Below, piece by piece: positions 4,754-5,347 of a stretch of DNA of 5,347 nucleotides (positions are counted from its first letter, which is position 1; each line of letters starts with the position of its first letter). The position numbers and the translations under genes are program-made. The notes below the pieces were generated by a model, which had not been told where the DNA came from, searched no databases, and saw only the letters and a program-made list of their open reading frames with translations. The stretch is from assembly GCA_965365655.1 (NCBI GenBank), contig CBDUCN010000344.1, forward strand, positions 1-5,347, written 5' to 3'. The stretch is from JBFHNV01 sp965365655. GTDB taxonomy: Bacteria; Pseudomonadota; Gammaproteobacteria; HK1.

Positions 4754-5269
4754 TTGCATCAGGGCTCGGACAGCGGTTCCGACGACGACGGCGACATGCG
4801 GCCCGCGGACGGCCGCGACACCGTCGGCGATCCGTTCCACTACACCCCGGGCCACAGCCTCGGCTACCTGGTGCGCGACACCTACCGCTCGTTCTCCCGG
4901 GAGCTGGAGGCGCGCATCAGCGAGGGCGGCGTCAGCATCGGGCAGTGGTACTTCCTGCGCGCGCTGTGGGAGGAGGACGGGCTCACGCAGCGCGAGCTGA
5001 GCCGCCGCGTGCACATGATGGAGCCCACGACGGTGACCGCGGTGAACGCGATGGAGCGCCGCGGCCTGGTGCGCCGTGACCGCGACGCCGTGGACCGGCG
5101 CAAGATCCGGGTGCTGCTCACGCCGAAGGGCCGCGAGCTTCAGGAGCGGCTGCTGCCGTTCGCGAAGTCGGTCAACGAGCTGGCCGCGACGGGCCTCAGC
5201 GAGGACGAGGTCGCGACGCTGCGCCACCTGCTCGAGCGGGTGCGGCGGAACCTGGGGGGAGGGCCTTAG
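4754..5269 (+). CDS. MarR-family winged-helix transcriptional regulator
   Basis: From the TTG start the protein is 171 residues; from the ATG at 4796 it would be 157. Both fit the family, whose members bind DNA as dimers and usually lose affinity on binding an aromatic or other small ligand. The dimerisation N-terminus contains FHYTPGHSLGYLVRDTYRSF (28-47). The winged helix follows: SIGQWYFLRALWEEDGLTQRELSRR (61-85), a recognition helix near MMEPTTVTAVNAMERRGLV (88-106), and the wing RDAVDRRKIRVLLTPKG (110-126) with the D-x-R-x-x-x-V-x-LT-x-x-G pattern typical of MarR. The C-terminal helix (148-166) completes the dimer interface. If TTG is used, the first 15 residues include an acidic stretch (SGSDDDGD). 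The gene diverges from the TolQ-like operon across 207 bp and may control that operon or itself; its true target is not shown. Ligand unknown. Confidence 0.88.
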   Translation: MHQGSDSGSDDDGDMRPADGRDTVGDPFHYTPGHSLGYLVRDTYRSFSRELEARISEGGVSIGQWYFLRALWEEDGLTQRELSRRVHMMEPTTVTAVNAMERRGLVRRDRDAVDRRKIRVLLTPKGRELQERLLPFAKSVNELAATGLSEDEVATLRHLLERVRRNLGGGP

Positions 5270-5274
5270 TTATT

Positions 5275-5347
5275 CCCGGAATCCGACATCCATGTCGGAT
5301 TCCGGGTCGCTGCGCCGCAGACGCGGTCTGCGGCTTGCTCCGTCCTG
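5275..5347. repeat. Two-hairpin intergenic element, copy B (runs off window end)
   Basis: The element begins 5 bp after the MarR-family stop. Hairpin 1 is a perfect 15-bp inverted repeat, 5275-5289 (CCCGGAATCCGACAT) and 5292-5306, separated by only CC. After TCGCTGC, hairpin 2 is a perfect 9-bp stem, 5314-5322 (GCCGCAGAC) and 5326-5334, with loop GCG. The tail GCTTGCTCCGTCC resembles the tail of copy A. No T-run follows either stem, so intrinsic termination is uncertain. The spacing, loop sequences and order of parts match copy A at 2666-2730. The right end is cut by the window. Confidence 0.65.

Noticed and set aside
4547..5227. N-terminal extension of the TolQ-like protein across the MarR gene
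   Set aside because: It is antisense to a clear MarR coding region; the GAGGA site at 4555-4559 marks the real start at 4546.

Overview
This is a very GC-rich window with densely packed genes. Strong third-position GC, an NtrC-type activator tail, a RhtB exporter, a crotonase and a TolQ/ExbB-type channel together suggest a member of the Pseudomonadota, probably a gamma- or betaproteobacterium. No marker gene allows a finer assignment. I see no tRNA, rRNA, CRISPR array, integrase or transposase.

Left part (1-2657): The window opens with the last 57 codons of a sigma-54-dependent, Fis-type regulator on the + strand. It converges on a complete crotonase (enoyl-CoA hydratase/isomerase family) gene on the - strand (1055 to 252). 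A 232-bp divergent intergenic region follows. On its far side is a + strand pair: a compact protein-kinase-like gene (1288-2016) and a LysE/RhtB-type exporter (2016-2657), whose stop and start codons overlap by one base.

Middle (2740-4546, - strand): A three-gene operon, read right to left, encodes (i) a MotA/TolQ/ExbB proton-channel subunit with four predicted membrane segments, (ii) a one-span protein whose membrane segment matches the ExbD/TolR pattern, including the proton-carrying Asp, but whose periplasmic part looks like a DUF2135-type beta-sandwich, and (iii) an unrecognised two-span membrane protein with a soluble C-terminal domain. The first two genes overlap by 14 bp and the third follows 15 bp later. 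The layout suggests a proton-motive-force-driven envelope machine that is neither Tol-Pal nor TonB-ExbBD as usually encoded. It is the best candidate here for an undescribed system.

Right part (4547-5347): A 207-bp divergent intergenic region carries a good sigma-70-like promoter towards a MarR-family regulator (4754-5269, probably TTG start). On the other strand it carries a -10-like hexamer enclosed in a perfect 7-bp inverted repeat, facing the channel operon.

Two short intergenic stretches, 2666-2730 and 5275-5347, follow + strand stop codons. They appear to be diverged copies of one two-hairpin element: they align along their length, and several base changes are compensated on the opposite arm. 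This looks like a dispersed structured repeat family not explained by the genes.
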